DNA of 43,113 nt. Origin: Myxococcales bacterium (lineage in GTDB: Bacteria; Lernaellota; Lernaellaia; Lernaellales; Lernaellaceae). Both the position numbers and the translations under genes were made by a program. Within the stretch, counting starts at the first letter, position 1. Each line of letters opens with the position of its first letter. This document shows, in pieces, positions 28,826-38,003 of this stretch. Location: positions 1 to 43,113 of the forward strand of contig JAAYVF010000094.1 in the NCBI GenBank assembly GCA_012517325.1, read 5' to 3'. The notes under the pieces were generated by a model. That model was not told where the DNA came from and did not search any database. It saw only the letters and a program-made list of their open reading frames with translations.

Positions 28826-30147
28826 ACCGGTTGATCGTTCTCCCGGCCTTCCGGCAGCATCCGCAACCACTCCCAGCCGTATTTTTGCAGCAACTCGTCG
28901 AGCGAAGGTTCCGGCCGCGGTTCGCCGGGGCCGGCGGCCGTCAGCCCCGCCTGGAGGATGGCCGCGACGATCCCATGCGCGGCCTGGTGATAGCCGCGCC
29001 AGTTCAGGTGGCAGACATCGACGAACAACTCAGAGCCGGGCAGGCCGTGCGGCGCGGCTTGCTCCAGCAGGTTTTCCAGATCGGCCAGGGCGAACCGGTT
29101 TTCCGTCGCGTAGTCGCGCAGGAATTGATTGAATGACGGCCGCATCTGGGAAGTCGGCCGCTGCTCGACCGCCAGCTTGTAGTACTGACGGGCATCGTCC
29201 CACCGGCCGAGCGCCTCGGCGCAACGTCCCATATAGAGCAGGCTGTACGCGGTGTGGCGGCTCTCGGCCAATACTTTCAGCGCCGCCGCGTACTTTCCGG
29301 CGGCCAGCAGGCGGCGGCCTTCCGTCAGGGCCGCGTCGTTCTCCGGCAGCGGATACGGCGATTGCTTCGCGTCGTAGCGCAAATTGATCGGCAGCGTGGC
29401 CAGAACCAGCTTCACGCCCCGCTCGCGCGCCGCCTCGCCGATCACGCGGATATTCCGCTGAAAAGCCCGGCGGATCGCGGCGGTATCGGCGTCAGCCGGC
29501 GAAAAATAATTGCCCTGGGCGGCGGGCGACGGCCGAATGCCCTTTTTCAACAGGCGATACAGCACCCACCGATGCAACAGCGCGTTGTATTGGGTCGGCG
29601 GCACGTAGCCTTCGTTGTTGCCGGTGGCAAGAATCAGCAGATCGGTGTCGAGTCGCACGAGTTGCCGCGCGATCTCGGCGACCCGCGTGGAATTTTGCGC
29701 GCCGGCGGCGGCGTTGACGACCTCGAACCGGCGCGACGGAAACCGCGTTTCCAGCAGGGCGCGAATCCAGTTGGGCAGATCGCCGCCGAGATTTTTCGCG
29801 CGATCCTGATGGGCGTACGGCGTACCCATGGCGAAGGATTCGCCGGTGACGAAGACGCGAACGACGCCCGGTTCCTTCCGCAGCGGAAACGTCGAGGCGA
29901 CCATATTGGCGTCGGTCAGACGGTAAACCTTGCCGTGCGGACCGTCTTCCAGCCGTAGCCAATCGACCGGCGGATACGCCACCCGATCCTCCGGCCGCTG
30001 CGTGTCGATCCAACCCCGCGCTTCCAGAAAAGCCACGATCAGCGTCGCCGCGCCCAGAACGGCCGCCGTCAGCACCAGGGCGAAAAACAACCGTTTGCCG
30101 CGCGGCAGCAAAACTCTCGGCGCGGTGTCGGGCGACGTTTCTTTCAT
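28822..30147 (-). CDS. SGNH-like hydrolase with TPR segment, membrane-anchored
   Basis: A 441-residue protein. An N-terminal membrane helix (about residues 18-40) anchors it, with most of the chain outside the cytoplasm. The SGNH signs are GESFAMG with Ser104, the block III-like GNNEG, and DVCHLNW with Asp377 and His380. A TPR-like helical stretch (LTEGRRLLAAGKYAAALKVLAES, then LGRWDDARQYYKLAVEQRP) interrupts the fold between blocks. Proteins of this shape include O-acyl-modifying enzymes; the substrate is unknown. I place the start at 30147, with an alternative ATG at 30189. The last few residues may come from the island junction, since its stop (28822-28824) coincides with the break point. 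Confidence 0.75.
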   Translation of the reverse strand: MKETSPDTAPRVLLPRGKRLFFALVLTAAVLGAATLIVAFLEARGWIDTQRPEDRVAYPPVDWLRLEDGPHGKVYRLTDANMVASTFPLRKEPGVVRVFVTGESFAMGTPYAHQDRAKNLGGDLPNWIRALLETRFPSRRFEVVNAAAGAQNSTRVAEIARQLVRLDTDLLILATGNNEGYVPPTQYNALLHRWVLYRLLKKGIRPSPAAQGNYFSPADADTAAIRRAFQRNIRVIGEAARERGVKLVLATLPINLRYDAKQSPYPLPENDAALTEGRRLLAAGKYAAALKVLAESRHTAYSLLYMGRCAEALGRWDDARQYYKLAVEQRPTSQMRPSFNQFLRDYATENRFALADLENLLEQAAPHGLPGSELFVDVCHLNWRGYHQAAHGIVAAILQAGLTAAGPGEPRPEPSLDELLQKYGWEWLRMLPEGRENDQPV

Positions 30148-30273
30148 TGTTTTCCAGAATTGAATTTGCCTTTTTGTAACACATAGCAAAAGGAAAACGA
30201 ATTACGGTTGGCGGTTCGCGCCACCGCGGTTTATGATTCCGCCATCGTCAGCCACCAAACGGGATGAACGAAC

Positions 30274-30897
30274 ATGTTCGCTCGCTGGCAAGCCCGGATG
30301 CTGAAAAACCCCACCGGCCTTTTCGCCCGGTGGTATCTGGGGCCCCTGTGGAACCGGCGGAATGCCGTGCTGAACGACGCGGCGCTCGAAGAGTTGCTAA
30401 AATTCCCCGGCGGCCGGGTATTGGAAATCGGGTTCGGCGGCGGCTACCTGTTGGAGCGTTTGGCCGCCACGGCCAACGATGCGGTCCTCCACGGCGTCGA
30501 CGCCTCGCCGACGCTCGTTCATTTCGTCTCGCGGCGCCTGCGGCCGCTGATCCGCGCGCAAAAATTGACTTTGCATTGCGCGACCGCCGAAGCGCTCCCC
30601 TTTCCGGACGCCGCTTTCGATCAAGTCGTTTCCGTCAATTCGTTGTTCTATTGGGACGACCCGTCGCGCGGTTTCGCCGAAATCCGCCGCGGGCTCGCCA
30701 CGCCCGGCCGCCTCGTGCTGTGCCTGACCGAAAAGGAAAGCCTGCGGGTAAAAAAATTCAGCCGCCACGGCCTGAAGCTTTTCGAAGCGGAGGAACTCGA
30801 ACGCCTGCTCGCGGCAGCGAATTTCACCGGCATCCGTTGCGAACGGCGCCAGGACGCCTACCGCCGTTTTCTTCTCATTACCGCGAATGCACGCTGA
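30274..30897 (+). CDS. class I SAM-dependent methyltransferase
   Basis: A 207-residue protein with the Rossmann motif I (VLEIGFGGGYLL), an acidic motif II-like GVDASP after strand 2, and the later strand block EALPFPDAAFDQVVSVNSLFYWDDP, typical of Methyltransf_11 enzymes. It resembles the small-molecule methyltransferase group; no substrate can be assigned. It is read away from the SGNH gene, leaving 126 bp in between, and has no strong ribosome-binding site visible before the ATG at 30274. Confidence 0.85.
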   Translation: MFARWQARMLKNPTGLFARWYLGPLWNRRNAVLNDAALEELLKFPGGRVLEIGFGGGYLLERLAATANDAVLHGVDASPTLVHFVSRRLRPLIRAQKLTLHCATAEALPFPDAAFDQVVSVNSLFYWDDPSRGFAEIRRGLATPGRLVLCLTEKESLRVKKFSRHGLKLFEAEELERLLAAANFTGIRCERRQDAYRRFLLITANAR

Positions 30898-31033
30898 CTC
30901 GACATTCGCCCTCTTCCATCCTGCCGGCCGTCAACCAACCGGGAAATAAAATAATAATCATTTGTTATTGATGGGTTATGGATATCGCTGCCGAACCTGG
31001 GGATATAAACAGAAGGTTTTTCAGACCGGATTA

Positions 31034-31070
31034 AAACGGACAAAAATGAGATTGACTAGTCCGTCCGTTT
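31034..31070. promoter_or_regulatory. candidate TetR-type operator/promoter
   Basis: AAACGGAC (31034-31041) and GTCCGTTT (31063-31070) form inverted arms. An ACTAGT palindrome lies between them (31055-31060), next to a TTGACT element (31052-31057). If this is the operator-promoter region of the TetR gene, the ATG at 31047 cannot be its start. Tentative. Confidence 0.35.
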
Positions 31071-31750
31071 CGATTAGCCTGGAGTTGTTGACGCGATGCG
31101 CCGTTAAACATGGTAGGAGGCAAGCCACGGTTTCTCCACTGCGAAAACAGCGGGATTTCGACCGCAAGGAAAGCACCCGGCAGGAACTGCTGGACGCCGC
31201 CATCGACGTGTTCTGTGACAAAGGCTATCACTTCAGCCTCATTTCCGACATTGTCACGAAAGCCGGCGTCGGCCAGGGAACGTTCTACCGCCATTTCAAA
31301 AGCAAGCGCGACCTGATCGATTCCATCATGGACGAGTTCGGCCGGATGATGCTGGGCCAGTTCGATTTCATGACCGTCCACCTGCCCGCCAACGCCGACG
31401 AGTACCGGGAGGCCAGCAAAAACGCCATTCAGGCGATGGCCACGCTGCTGGAAAAAAACCGCAAGCTGGCCTTGCTGCTGTTGCGGGAAGCCCCGACCGT
31501 GGATCGCGACTTCGAGCAACGCGTCAACGAGTTGTACAACCAGTTTGCCGGTCTGGCCGCATTTTATCTGGATTACGCGGTCGACCGGGGATTCGCCCGG
31601 CCTTGCAACACCACCATGGTGGCTCAGGCCATCGTGGGAATGGGGTTGCGCCACATCAACCTTTGGCTGCACGACGAAACGAACCGGACGGACATTCACG
31701 AGTTGATCAACGAACTGGTGGATTTCGCATTTTTGGGCTTTGGCGCCTGA
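31047..31750 (+). CDS. TetR-family transcriptional regulator
   Basis: The N-terminal helix-turn-helix is clear: RQELLDAAIDVFCDKGYHFSLISDIVTKAGVGQGTFYRHFKSK, the TetR DNA-binding domain. The C-terminal half is a helical ligand-binding region. The coordinates use the ATG at 31047 (234 residues), but that start has no ribosome-binding site and lies in a probable operator. A perfect AGGAGG lies at 31115-31120, six bases before an in-frame ACG at 31127, which would give about 207 residues; no in-frame ATG or GTG is near. The gene precedes the glycyl radical enzyme by about 90 bp on the same strand, so it probably senses the substrate or product of that enzyme and controls it (inference). Confidence 0.8.
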
Positions 31751-31839
31751 AACGGAGAGACATGCCGCATGAGCAACCCTGAAACTCACGCCTCGAAGCG
31801 CGCGGCATGCGGACAACAGGGATTTTCACGGAGTCAATC

Positions 31840-34800
31840 ATGGTGACCGTCGGCCGCTATCCTTTCGAACGACAAGAATCCGATCACTCCCCCGACCGGA
31901 ATCCCCGCCTGCACGCGGACCAACTGCACTTGTTGAAAATCCAGCGCACCTGCGTCCACGACGGCCCGGGCATCCGCACGACCGTTTTCTTTTTCGGCTG
32001 CGGGTTGCGCTGCGCCTGGTGCCAGAATCCCGAGGCGCTTTCGCTGAAAGCCGACGACGCGACCGGCGAGTTTCGTTCGGTCGACGAGATCGTCGAAATC
32101 ATTACGCGCGACAAGGACTACTACATTAAAACGGGCGGCGGCGTGACGTTGAGCGGCGGCGACCCGCTGCTGCAGGATCCGGCGACGCTGATCCCCCTGC
32201 TGAAAAAATTGCGGAAGGAAAAAATCCACGTCGCGGTCGAAACCTCGTTGCACGTGCCCTGGAAAAACGTCGAAAAACTGGCGCCGTACATCTCCCTCTT
32301 TCTCGTCGATCTGAAAATCGTCGGCAACGATCTGCTGCACAAGAAATACACCCACCAGACCACCGGCCTGATCCACGGCAACATCAAAAAGCTGCTTGCG
32401 CTGAAGGCCAAGGTCAAATTCCGCATGGTGATCGTTCCCGGCTACAACGACGCCGACGACCATCTCCGGGCGGCCGCCAAATTTCTGAAGTCCGTCGGCC
32501 ACCGCTCGCTCGAACTGCTGAAGTACCACAGCATGTATGAGGAAAAAGCCCGCCGGCTGGGCATCGAGCGTGAATCGTTGCACATCGGGAACGACCAGGC
32601 CCTCGCCGCGGTTAAAAACGCGGTGCGGGTGTTCGCCGACCAAAAGATCAAGGCCGAGTGCTACGACCTGGACGCGCCCCGGCACAAAGCGGTTTTCACG
32701 CCGCGCGTTTACGACATCCAAAAGGCGATCCGGGAAAGCGATCACAGCCTTTGCTTCGAGGTGTCCCGCCTGAAAACGGCCTTCTACAAGAAAAACGGCT
32801 TCGACCAGCCCAACCCGATTCACCGGGCCAAGCGCCTCGCCTACGTGTTGCAAAACAAGCAGGTCATCGTTTATCCGGGCGAATTGCTGGTCGGCAATTT
32901 CACCTCGAAACGGCGCGGCGCCCAGGTGTGGGAAGAGCACTACGGCATTCTGCTGGGTTCCATTCTCCACCAGATCGACACCCAGGAGCCGGTGCCCTTC
33001 AAGTGCAGCCGGGAAGATAAGATCGACTTTTATCGCAATATTCTGCCGTTCTGGATGAAGCATTGCCTTTTACGGAAAGTCTATCCCACGATCCACGACT
33101 TCCGCCTGCCCCTGGCCCGGATTTCCGAGATGAATACCGGGTTCAACAACAACCTGTCGGCGATCGCGCATTTCGTCGTCAACTATGAACGCATCCTCAA
33201 ATACGGCACGACGGGCCTCATCGCCGAGATCGAGGCGACGCAAAAGGAAAAACCCGAAAACAACCGGGACTTCTACCTCGGCGCGATCATCGGCCTGAAA
33301 GCGCTGGAGACTTTCGCCGAAAATTACGCCAACAGCCTGGCCGCCCTGAGCCGGAAAGAAGCCGACCCGATCCGCCGCCGGGAACTGGAGGAAATGGCCG
33401 CCATCTGTCGTTGGGTTCCGAAGAACCCGGCCCGCACCTACCATGAAGCCTTGCAGAGCATGATGTTTCTGCACATCGCCATCTGCATCGAATCCTACGA
33501 AAACGCCATTTCCCCCGGCCGCCTCGATCAGATCCTCAATCCCTATTACGAAAAGGACAAAGCGGCCGGCCTCATCGATTACGAGAAAGCGAAGGAGTTG
33601 TTGGCGCTGTTCATCCTCAAGCTGGACGAATCCATCCTGGCCAACGACGGCAACACCTATATGCGTTTCGGCCGGCTTTTCGAAACCATGTCGATCGACC
33701 AGACCATTACGGCGGGTGGGCTGGACAAGGACGGCAAGGACGCCACCAACGACCTGACCTACGCGCTGCTGGATATCTGCGAATTGCAGCCCTACGCCGC
33801 GAACATGACGGCCCGCATCCATCCCGACAGCCCGCCCGAATACCTGGACCGGCTGGCGGAAGTGTACATCAACGGCGCGCCCATGCCGGCGTTGTACAAC
33901 GACGAGATTTATCTCGAAACCCTGCAAAAGCACTACGACACGACGCTGGAAGACGCCCGCAACTACGCGATCATCGGCTGCGTCGAACCCAACGCCTCGG
34001 ACGATCACTACGGCAACACCGACTGCGCCAACATGAACGTCACCCTGCCCTTCCTGCAGGCGCTGAAGGGCGAAGAGGACGACCTGTGGAATTTCGGCAT
34101 CCCCGACCAGGTGGAAAAAATCGCCACCAAATTCATCGATTTCAACTTCGACGGGAAAGACGGCGGGATCTCCCAGGCGGTCACCGCCAACTATCACAAG
34201 GTCCGCGACCTGTTTAAAAAATCGCGCGCGGCCAAGCCCAATCCGCCCGCCGACATGAATGAACTGCTGGCGCGGTTCCAGCGGCGGTTGAACCACCTGG
34301 CGACCGCCATCCTGACCGATCACCAGACGATCGAAAAAGCCATCCGGGAAAACTTCACGACGCCCCTCGCCTCGACGCTCTTTAAAAGCTGCATCGAGCG
34401 CGGCAAGGACGTGACCGAGGGCGGCGCCCGCTTCAACAGCAGCGGCATCCAGGCCGTGGGCATCACGGACGTCGCGGATTCGCTGCACGCCATCGACGAG
34501 GTCGTCTTCAAGCAACAACGCTACACGCTACTGGAAATCATCGACGCCATCGAACACGACTTCGTCGGGGAGAATCGCCCGCAAATCCGCGAAGCCTTGC
34601 TGGCCGTGCCGAAATTCGGCCAGGACGAATCGCCGGCCGCGGTCGCCTGGGTGAACCGGACCTTGCAGGCGTATACCGACGCCCTGAAACAGGTGCCGAA
34701 CTGCCCGCGCAACGGCATTTACGCCGCCGGCTATTACGCGCTCAACGTCAACGACATTTACGGCAAGAAGACACCGGCCCTGCCCTCCGGCCGCTTGCGC

Positions 34801-35181
34801 GGCGTTCCGTTGGCCAACAGCGTCACGCCGCACTATGGCATGCAGTTCGCCGATCTGCTCTCGTCGCTGAATTCCGTCGCCGGGGTCGATTTCGTCGAGT
34901 ACGCGCCGAACGGCACCACGGTCACCTTCACGATCGACGCCGCGCTGTTCCAGGGACCGGGCGGGGTCCGCAATCTGGCGAGCATCTTCAGCACCTATTT
35001 CAAGAAGGGCGGCATGCAGTTCCAGCCCAACGTCATCAACCGGGAAATCCTGCTGGATGCGTACGAGCACCCGGAGAAATATCCCTATTTGCTGGTGCGG
35101 GTCGCCGGTTACTGCGCGTACTTCAACGACCTCTCCGACGACTTGAAAAAGATCATCATCAATCGCACTTGTTACAGTTGA
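31840..35181 (+). CDS. fused radical SAM activase and glycyl radical enzyme
   Basis: A single 1,113-residue chain. Residues ~35-280 are a glycyl radical activating enzyme: DGPGIRTTVFFFGC with the radical SAM Cys54, Cys58 and Cys61, and GGGVTLSGGDPL after it. There is no ferredoxin-like insert between them, so only one [4Fe-4S] cluster is expected. Residues ~285-1113 are a complete glycyl radical enzyme: the thiyl Cys714 in GCVEP with Glu716 two residues on, and the C-terminal RVAGY loop with Gly1090. The Cys-x-Glu pattern is that of eliminases and C-C lyases rather than pyruvate formate-lyase. The substrate is unknown. The start at 31840 is supported by GGAG six bases upstream; an upstream ATG at 31807 lacks one. 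The gene follows the TetR regulator and ends at a strong terminator. Oxygen sensitivity implies an anaerobe. Confidence 0.93.
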   Translation: MVTVGRYPFERQESDHSPDRNPRLHADQLHLLKIQRTCVHDGPGIRTTVFFFGCGLRCAWCQNPEALSLKADDATGEFRSVDEIVEIITRDKDYYIKTGGGVTLSGGDPLLQDPATLIPLLKKLRKEKIHVAVETSLHVPWKNVEKLAPYISLFLVDLKIVGNDLLHKKYTHQTTGLIHGNIKKLLALKAKVKFRMVIVPGYNDADDHLRAAAKFLKSVGHRSLELLKYHSMYEEKARRLGIERESLHIGNDQALAAVKNAVRVFADQKIKAECYDLDAPRHKAVFTPRVYDIQKAIRESDHSLCFEVSRLKTAFYKKNGFDQPNPIHRAKRLAYVLQNKQVIVYPGELLVGNFTSKRRGAQVWEEHYGILLGSILHQIDTQEPVPFKCSREDKIDFYRNILPFWMKHCLLRKVYPTIHDFRLPLARISEMNTGFNNNLSAIAHFVVNYERILKYGTTGLIAEIEATQKEKPENNRDFYLGAIIGLKALETFAENYANSLAALSRKEADPIRRRELEEMAAICRWVPKNPARTYHEALQSMMFLHIAICIESYENAISPGRLDQILNPYYEKDKAAGLIDYEKAKELLALFILKLDESILANDGNTYMRFGRLFETMSIDQTITAGGLDKDGKDATNDLTYALLDICELQPYAANMTARIHPDSPPEYLDRLAEVYINGAPMPALYNDEIYLETLQKHYDTTLEDARNYAIIGCVEPNASDDHYGNTDCANMNVTLPFLQALKGEEDDLWNFGIPDQVEKIATKFIDFNFDGKDGGISQAVTANYHKVRDLFKKSRAAKPNPPADMNELLARFQRRLNHLATAILTDHQTIEKAIRENFTTPLASTLFKSCIERGKDVTEGGARFNSSGIQAVGITDVADSLHAIDEVVFKQQRYTLLEIIDAIEHDFVGENRPQIREALLAVPKFGQDESPAAVAWVNRTLQAYTDALKQVPNCPRNGIYAAGYYALNVNDIYGKKTPALPSGRLRGVPLANSVTPHYGMQFADLLSSLNSVAGVDFVEYAPNGTTVTFTIDAALFQGPGGVRNLASIFSTYFKKGGMQFQPNVINREILLDAYEHPEKYPYLLVRVAGYCAYFNDLSDDLKKIIINRTCYS

Positions 35182-35211
35182 TCGCGGCCCCTCGCCGCGC
35201 GAAAAAACGGG

Positions 35212-35244
35212 AAGATTAAAGCCGGTTCGCCGGCTTTAATTTTT
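35212..35244 (+). terminator. UUCG-loop Rho-independent terminator
   Basis: ATTAAAGCCGG (35215-35225) pairs perfectly with CCGGCTTTAAT (35230-35240) around a TTCG tetraloop, followed by TTTT. It ends the glycyl radical enzyme gene 30 bp after its stop and separates it from the convergent hydrolase gene. Confidence 0.93.
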
Positions 35245-35264
35245 CGGCGGACACACTGTCGCGC

Positions 35265-36044
35265 TTAGCGGAAGATTGTCGCGAAAAACGCGACCATTTC
35301 CCGCCACGAATCGGCGTCGGCCGCGGCGTTGTAAGCCACGCCCTTGGCCGGATCGCTCCCGGCCTCTTTTTGCGTGAAGGCGTGAACCGCTCCCGGGTAG
35401 GAAACGAAACGATAATCGACCTTGGCGTCGTCCATTTCCTTCTTGAACAACGCGACCTGCGCCGGCGGAACGACCGGATCGTCGGCCCCTTGCAGGACCA
35501 ACAGCCGGGTCTTGATCTGTTTGGCGTCCGCCGGGTTGGGCGTATCCAGATTGCCGTGAAAGCTGACGACGCCGGCCAGATCCGCGCCGCCGCGGGCCAG
35601 TTCGAGCACCGCACCGCCGCCGAAGCAATAGCCGATGGCCGCCACGCGCCTGGCATCAACCAGAGGACTGGCTTTGAGCCGGGCCAGCCCCGCCGCGGTG
35701 ACGGCGCGCAACAGCGCCCGGTCGGCCCGGAATTTACCGGCGGCCGCGCCCGCCTCCGCCGGGTTTTTCGGCCGCAAATCCTGGCCGTAGATATCCGCGA
35801 CCAACGCCACGTAACCGAGTTCCGCCAGTTGTTTGGCCCGTCCCAATTCGTAATCGGTCGGCCCCATCCATTGATGAACGACCAGCACGCCGGGACGCTT
35901 GTCCTTCCCGGTATCGTCGTAAACCAGCCGGCCGGCCAAGGTGGTTCCCGCATGCGAATAGGGCGCCGGTTCGACCACGATTTTCGCCCAGGCCGAGGTC
36001 GCGGCCAGCGTCGTCAGAATTAACGCCAGAATCATCGTTTTCAT
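35265..36044 (-). CDS. exported dienelactone hydrolase family protein
   Basis: A 259-residue alpha/beta-hydrolase with an N-terminal signal (residues 1-20, cleavage after SAWA). The catalytic triad can be read: Cys140 in IGYCFGGG, Asp189 in GADDPVVPP and His221 in PGAVHAF, the Cys-Asp-His triad of dienelactone hydrolases. The family hydrolyses lactones and esters; being exported, it is unlikely to act in a catabolic dienelactone pathway. Start at 36044. It lies divergent from the repeat lipoprotein gene. The 217 bp between them contain no clear element beyond a short CTTCTG/CAGAAG repeat. Confidence 0.88.
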   Translation of the reverse strand: MKTMILALILTTLAATSAWAKIVVEPAPYSHAGTTLAGRLVYDDTGKDKRPGVLVVHQWMGPTDYELGRAKQLAELGYVALVADIYGQDLRPKNPAEAGAAAGKFRADRALLRAVTAAGLARLKASPLVDARRVAAIGYCFGGGAVLELARGGADLAGVVSFHGNLDTPNPADAKQIKTRLLVLQGADDPVVPPAQVALFKKEMDDAKVDYRFVSYPGAVHAFTQKEAGSDPAKGVAYNAAADADSWREMVAFFATIFR

Positions 36045-36261
36045 TGCCGCCTCCGTTCTACTTGCAGATTAATCATGCCGCGGGCGAAATTCATTCCGCC
36101 CGACTAAAAAACGCTTGGGGGATTGCGGTGGGCGGCGTCCGGTTCGGGTGCCTATTGCCGAAAAGCGTCGATCGCGATATAGGCTTCTGGATGCATTTTT
36201 TCAGAAGTAATATTTTCTCCCGGCGGGCGGGAAACAAGACAAACCGAAAGAGGCGGCAACA

Positions 36262-37176
36262 ATGAAAACCTGGCTGTGGTTGGCGGCGCTGCTCCTACTG
36301 GCGATCTTCACAACGGGCTGTTCCTGCGACGATGACGATGACGACAACGACTCCGGCGGTCAGGATGACGACTCCGGCGACGATGAAAATGACGACGACC
36401 AGACGGACGACGACGCGGCCGATGACGACGTCTGCCGGCTCGATTCATATACCGGCGATTACGGCTGCGACGGCGTCGACGACTACTGCGCCGACTACAC
36501 CTATGACGCCGACGGCAACCAGACGTCGGAAATGCTGGACGACGGTTGCGACGGGCCTTCGCAAGACGATTATTGCGCCACCTATGAATACGACGCGGCC
36601 AACCGTTTGCAGCACGAGGAACGGGATATCGATTGCGACGATGTCATCGACACCTGCGGCGATTACGAATACGATGCGAACGGCAATCAAATTCTGATTC
36701 AGTTGGACAACGACTGCGACGGCACGCCCGATTGGTGCGATGCGACCGAATTCAACGCCGAGAACCAGGCCGTCTCCTACGAACTGGATACCGACTGCAA
36801 CGGCGTTCCGGATACGTGCGGCACCTACGAATACAACGCGGACGGGCTGGAAACAGACCTGCGTGAAGATACCGGTTGTGACGGAACGAATGACTGGTGC
36901 GTTCATTGGACGTACGATGCGAACGGACGGGTGGCGACCTATCAAGGCGACACTGGGTGTGACGGGACTCCCGAATTCTGCTCGGAATACGTCTACGACG
37001 AACAAGGCCACGAGATTGGTTACAATCTCGACGACAACTGCGACGGCCCGTCGCCTGACGACTATTGTTCGACCTTCGAGTTCGACGAGAATGACAACTA
37101 CGTGTCCGAATCCGATGACAACGGCTGCGACGGCACCGTCGACGACTGTTGGGAATATGTCTGGGATTGCGAGTGA
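36262..37176 (+). CDS. Asp-rich lipoprotein with Cys-paired tandem repeats
   Basis: A 304-residue protein. The lipobox is FTTGC, so the chain is lipid-anchored. It is followed by a linker of Asp runs (DDDDDDN, DDDSGDD, NDDDQTDDD). From about residue 68 the chain is built of eight and a half repeats of ~28 residues with the plan xCDGxxDxCxxYxYDAxGN, followed by about eight variable residues and ending in Asp. Each repeat has two Cys about 7 residues apart, and the Asp/Asn-rich loop recalls calcium-binding motifs; disulphide formation outside the cell is likely. The YxYDAxGN segment resembles YD repeats. Role unknown; surface display or adhesion is a guess. Confidence 0.85.
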   Translation: MKTWLWLAALLLLAIFTTGCSCDDDDDDNDSGGQDDDSGDDENDDDQTDDDAADDDVCRLDSYTGDYGCDGVDDYCADYTYDADGNQTSEMLDDGCDGPSQDDYCATYEYDAANRLQHEERDIDCDDVIDTCGDYEYDANGNQILIQLDNDCDGTPDWCDATEFNAENQAVSYELDTDCNGVPDTCGTYEYNADGLETDLREDTGCDGTNDWCVHWTYDANGRVATYQGDTGCDGTPEFCSEYVYDEQGHEIGYNLDDNCDGPSPDDYCSTFEFDENDNYVSESDDNGCDGTVDDCWEYVWDCE

Positions 37177-37221
37177 AGCGACTACCGCGCCGCTAAAAAA
37201 CGATCCGGTCGGTTCAGTGAA

Positions 37222-37992
37222 CTACCACTGCGCATCGTGGTCGCAAAAGTCGGCCAGGGCGGCAGCGAAATCCGCGCCGGGGGCCAGCGTGCGGCAACCG
37301 GGAATCGCTTTGGCATAGAGCGCCGCCACCGCGGCGGGATGCAAGTCGTCACCGCCAGGCTGCAACAGAGTCGGCACCGCCAGCGCGCGCAATTCAGCGA
37401 AATCATCGAACGGCTGGGCGCCCGCGGCCAGGAACGCCGTCGTCGCGGCGATGCTGCCCGCGTCGAAACCGTCCAACATGGCCAAAGCTTGATCCCGCAT
37501 CTCGGGCGGCAGGTTCCCGTACAGCGGGCGCAACACGTCGACTCCCTCGGCCGGGGCGCGGCGGCCGAGCGCGTCGGCCAGGCCGAACGCCATCCGTTGC
37601 ACCTCGGTCAATCCGCGTTGAGCGCCGGCGTATACCGGCATCGCCATTACCAGTCCCGCGACCCGCTCCGGCCGGCGCAAGGCGAAACGAAGCGCGACCC
37701 CCGTCCCGCCGGAAACGCCGCCGACCACGGCGCGGGGCGCTTCGAGTCGATCCAGAAGCGCCGCCAGATCGTCGGCAAGCCTATTCCACGAAAGCGGCCG
37801 CGCATCCCACGATTTGCCGCTGGCGCGCAGATCGGGCGCCACGACGCGAAACCGCGCCGCCAGCGGCGCCACCAGGCCCCAAGCGGCCGTATGATCGGCC
37901 AGCCCGCCGTGCAGCATGACCACCGGGCGACCGGCGCCGTCCTCGACGACAAACAGTTTGGTCCGATCGCCGGTAAACCATAATTCGCGCAT
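37222..37992 (-). CDS. alpha/beta hydrolase
   Basis: A 256-residue alpha/beta-hydrolase fold protein, without a signal peptide. It has VVMLHGG before the first helix, the nucleophile elbow GGVSGG with Ser94, an acidic GGDDLHP region near residue 220, and a His near the C-terminus in FCDHDAQW. The start at 37992 is preceded by AGAGGA; the frame open to 38016 overlaps the upstream gene. The substrate is unknown. It directly follows the Asp-rich protein gene (38004-39032) and overlaps nothing. Confidence 0.85.
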   Translation of the reverse strand: MRELWFTGDRTKLFVVEDGAGRPVVMLHGGLADHTAAWGLVAPLAARFRVVAPDLRASGKSWDARPLSWNRLADDLAALLDRLEAPRAVVGGVSGGTGVALRFALRRPERVAGLVMAMPVYAGAQRGLTEVQRMAFGLADALGRRAPAEGVDVLRPLYGNLPPEMRDQALAMLDGFDAGSIAATTAFLAAGAQPFDDFAELRALAVPTLLQPGGDDLHPAAVAALYAKAIPGCRTLAPGADFAAALADFCDHDAQW

Positions 37993-38003
37993 GGTTCCTC
38001 TTT

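Noticed and set aside
31769-31846. 25-codon frame overlapping the start of the glycyl radical fusion
   Set aside because: It could be a leader peptide coupled to the fusion gene, but codon content gives no support and an ATG at 31762 competes with it.
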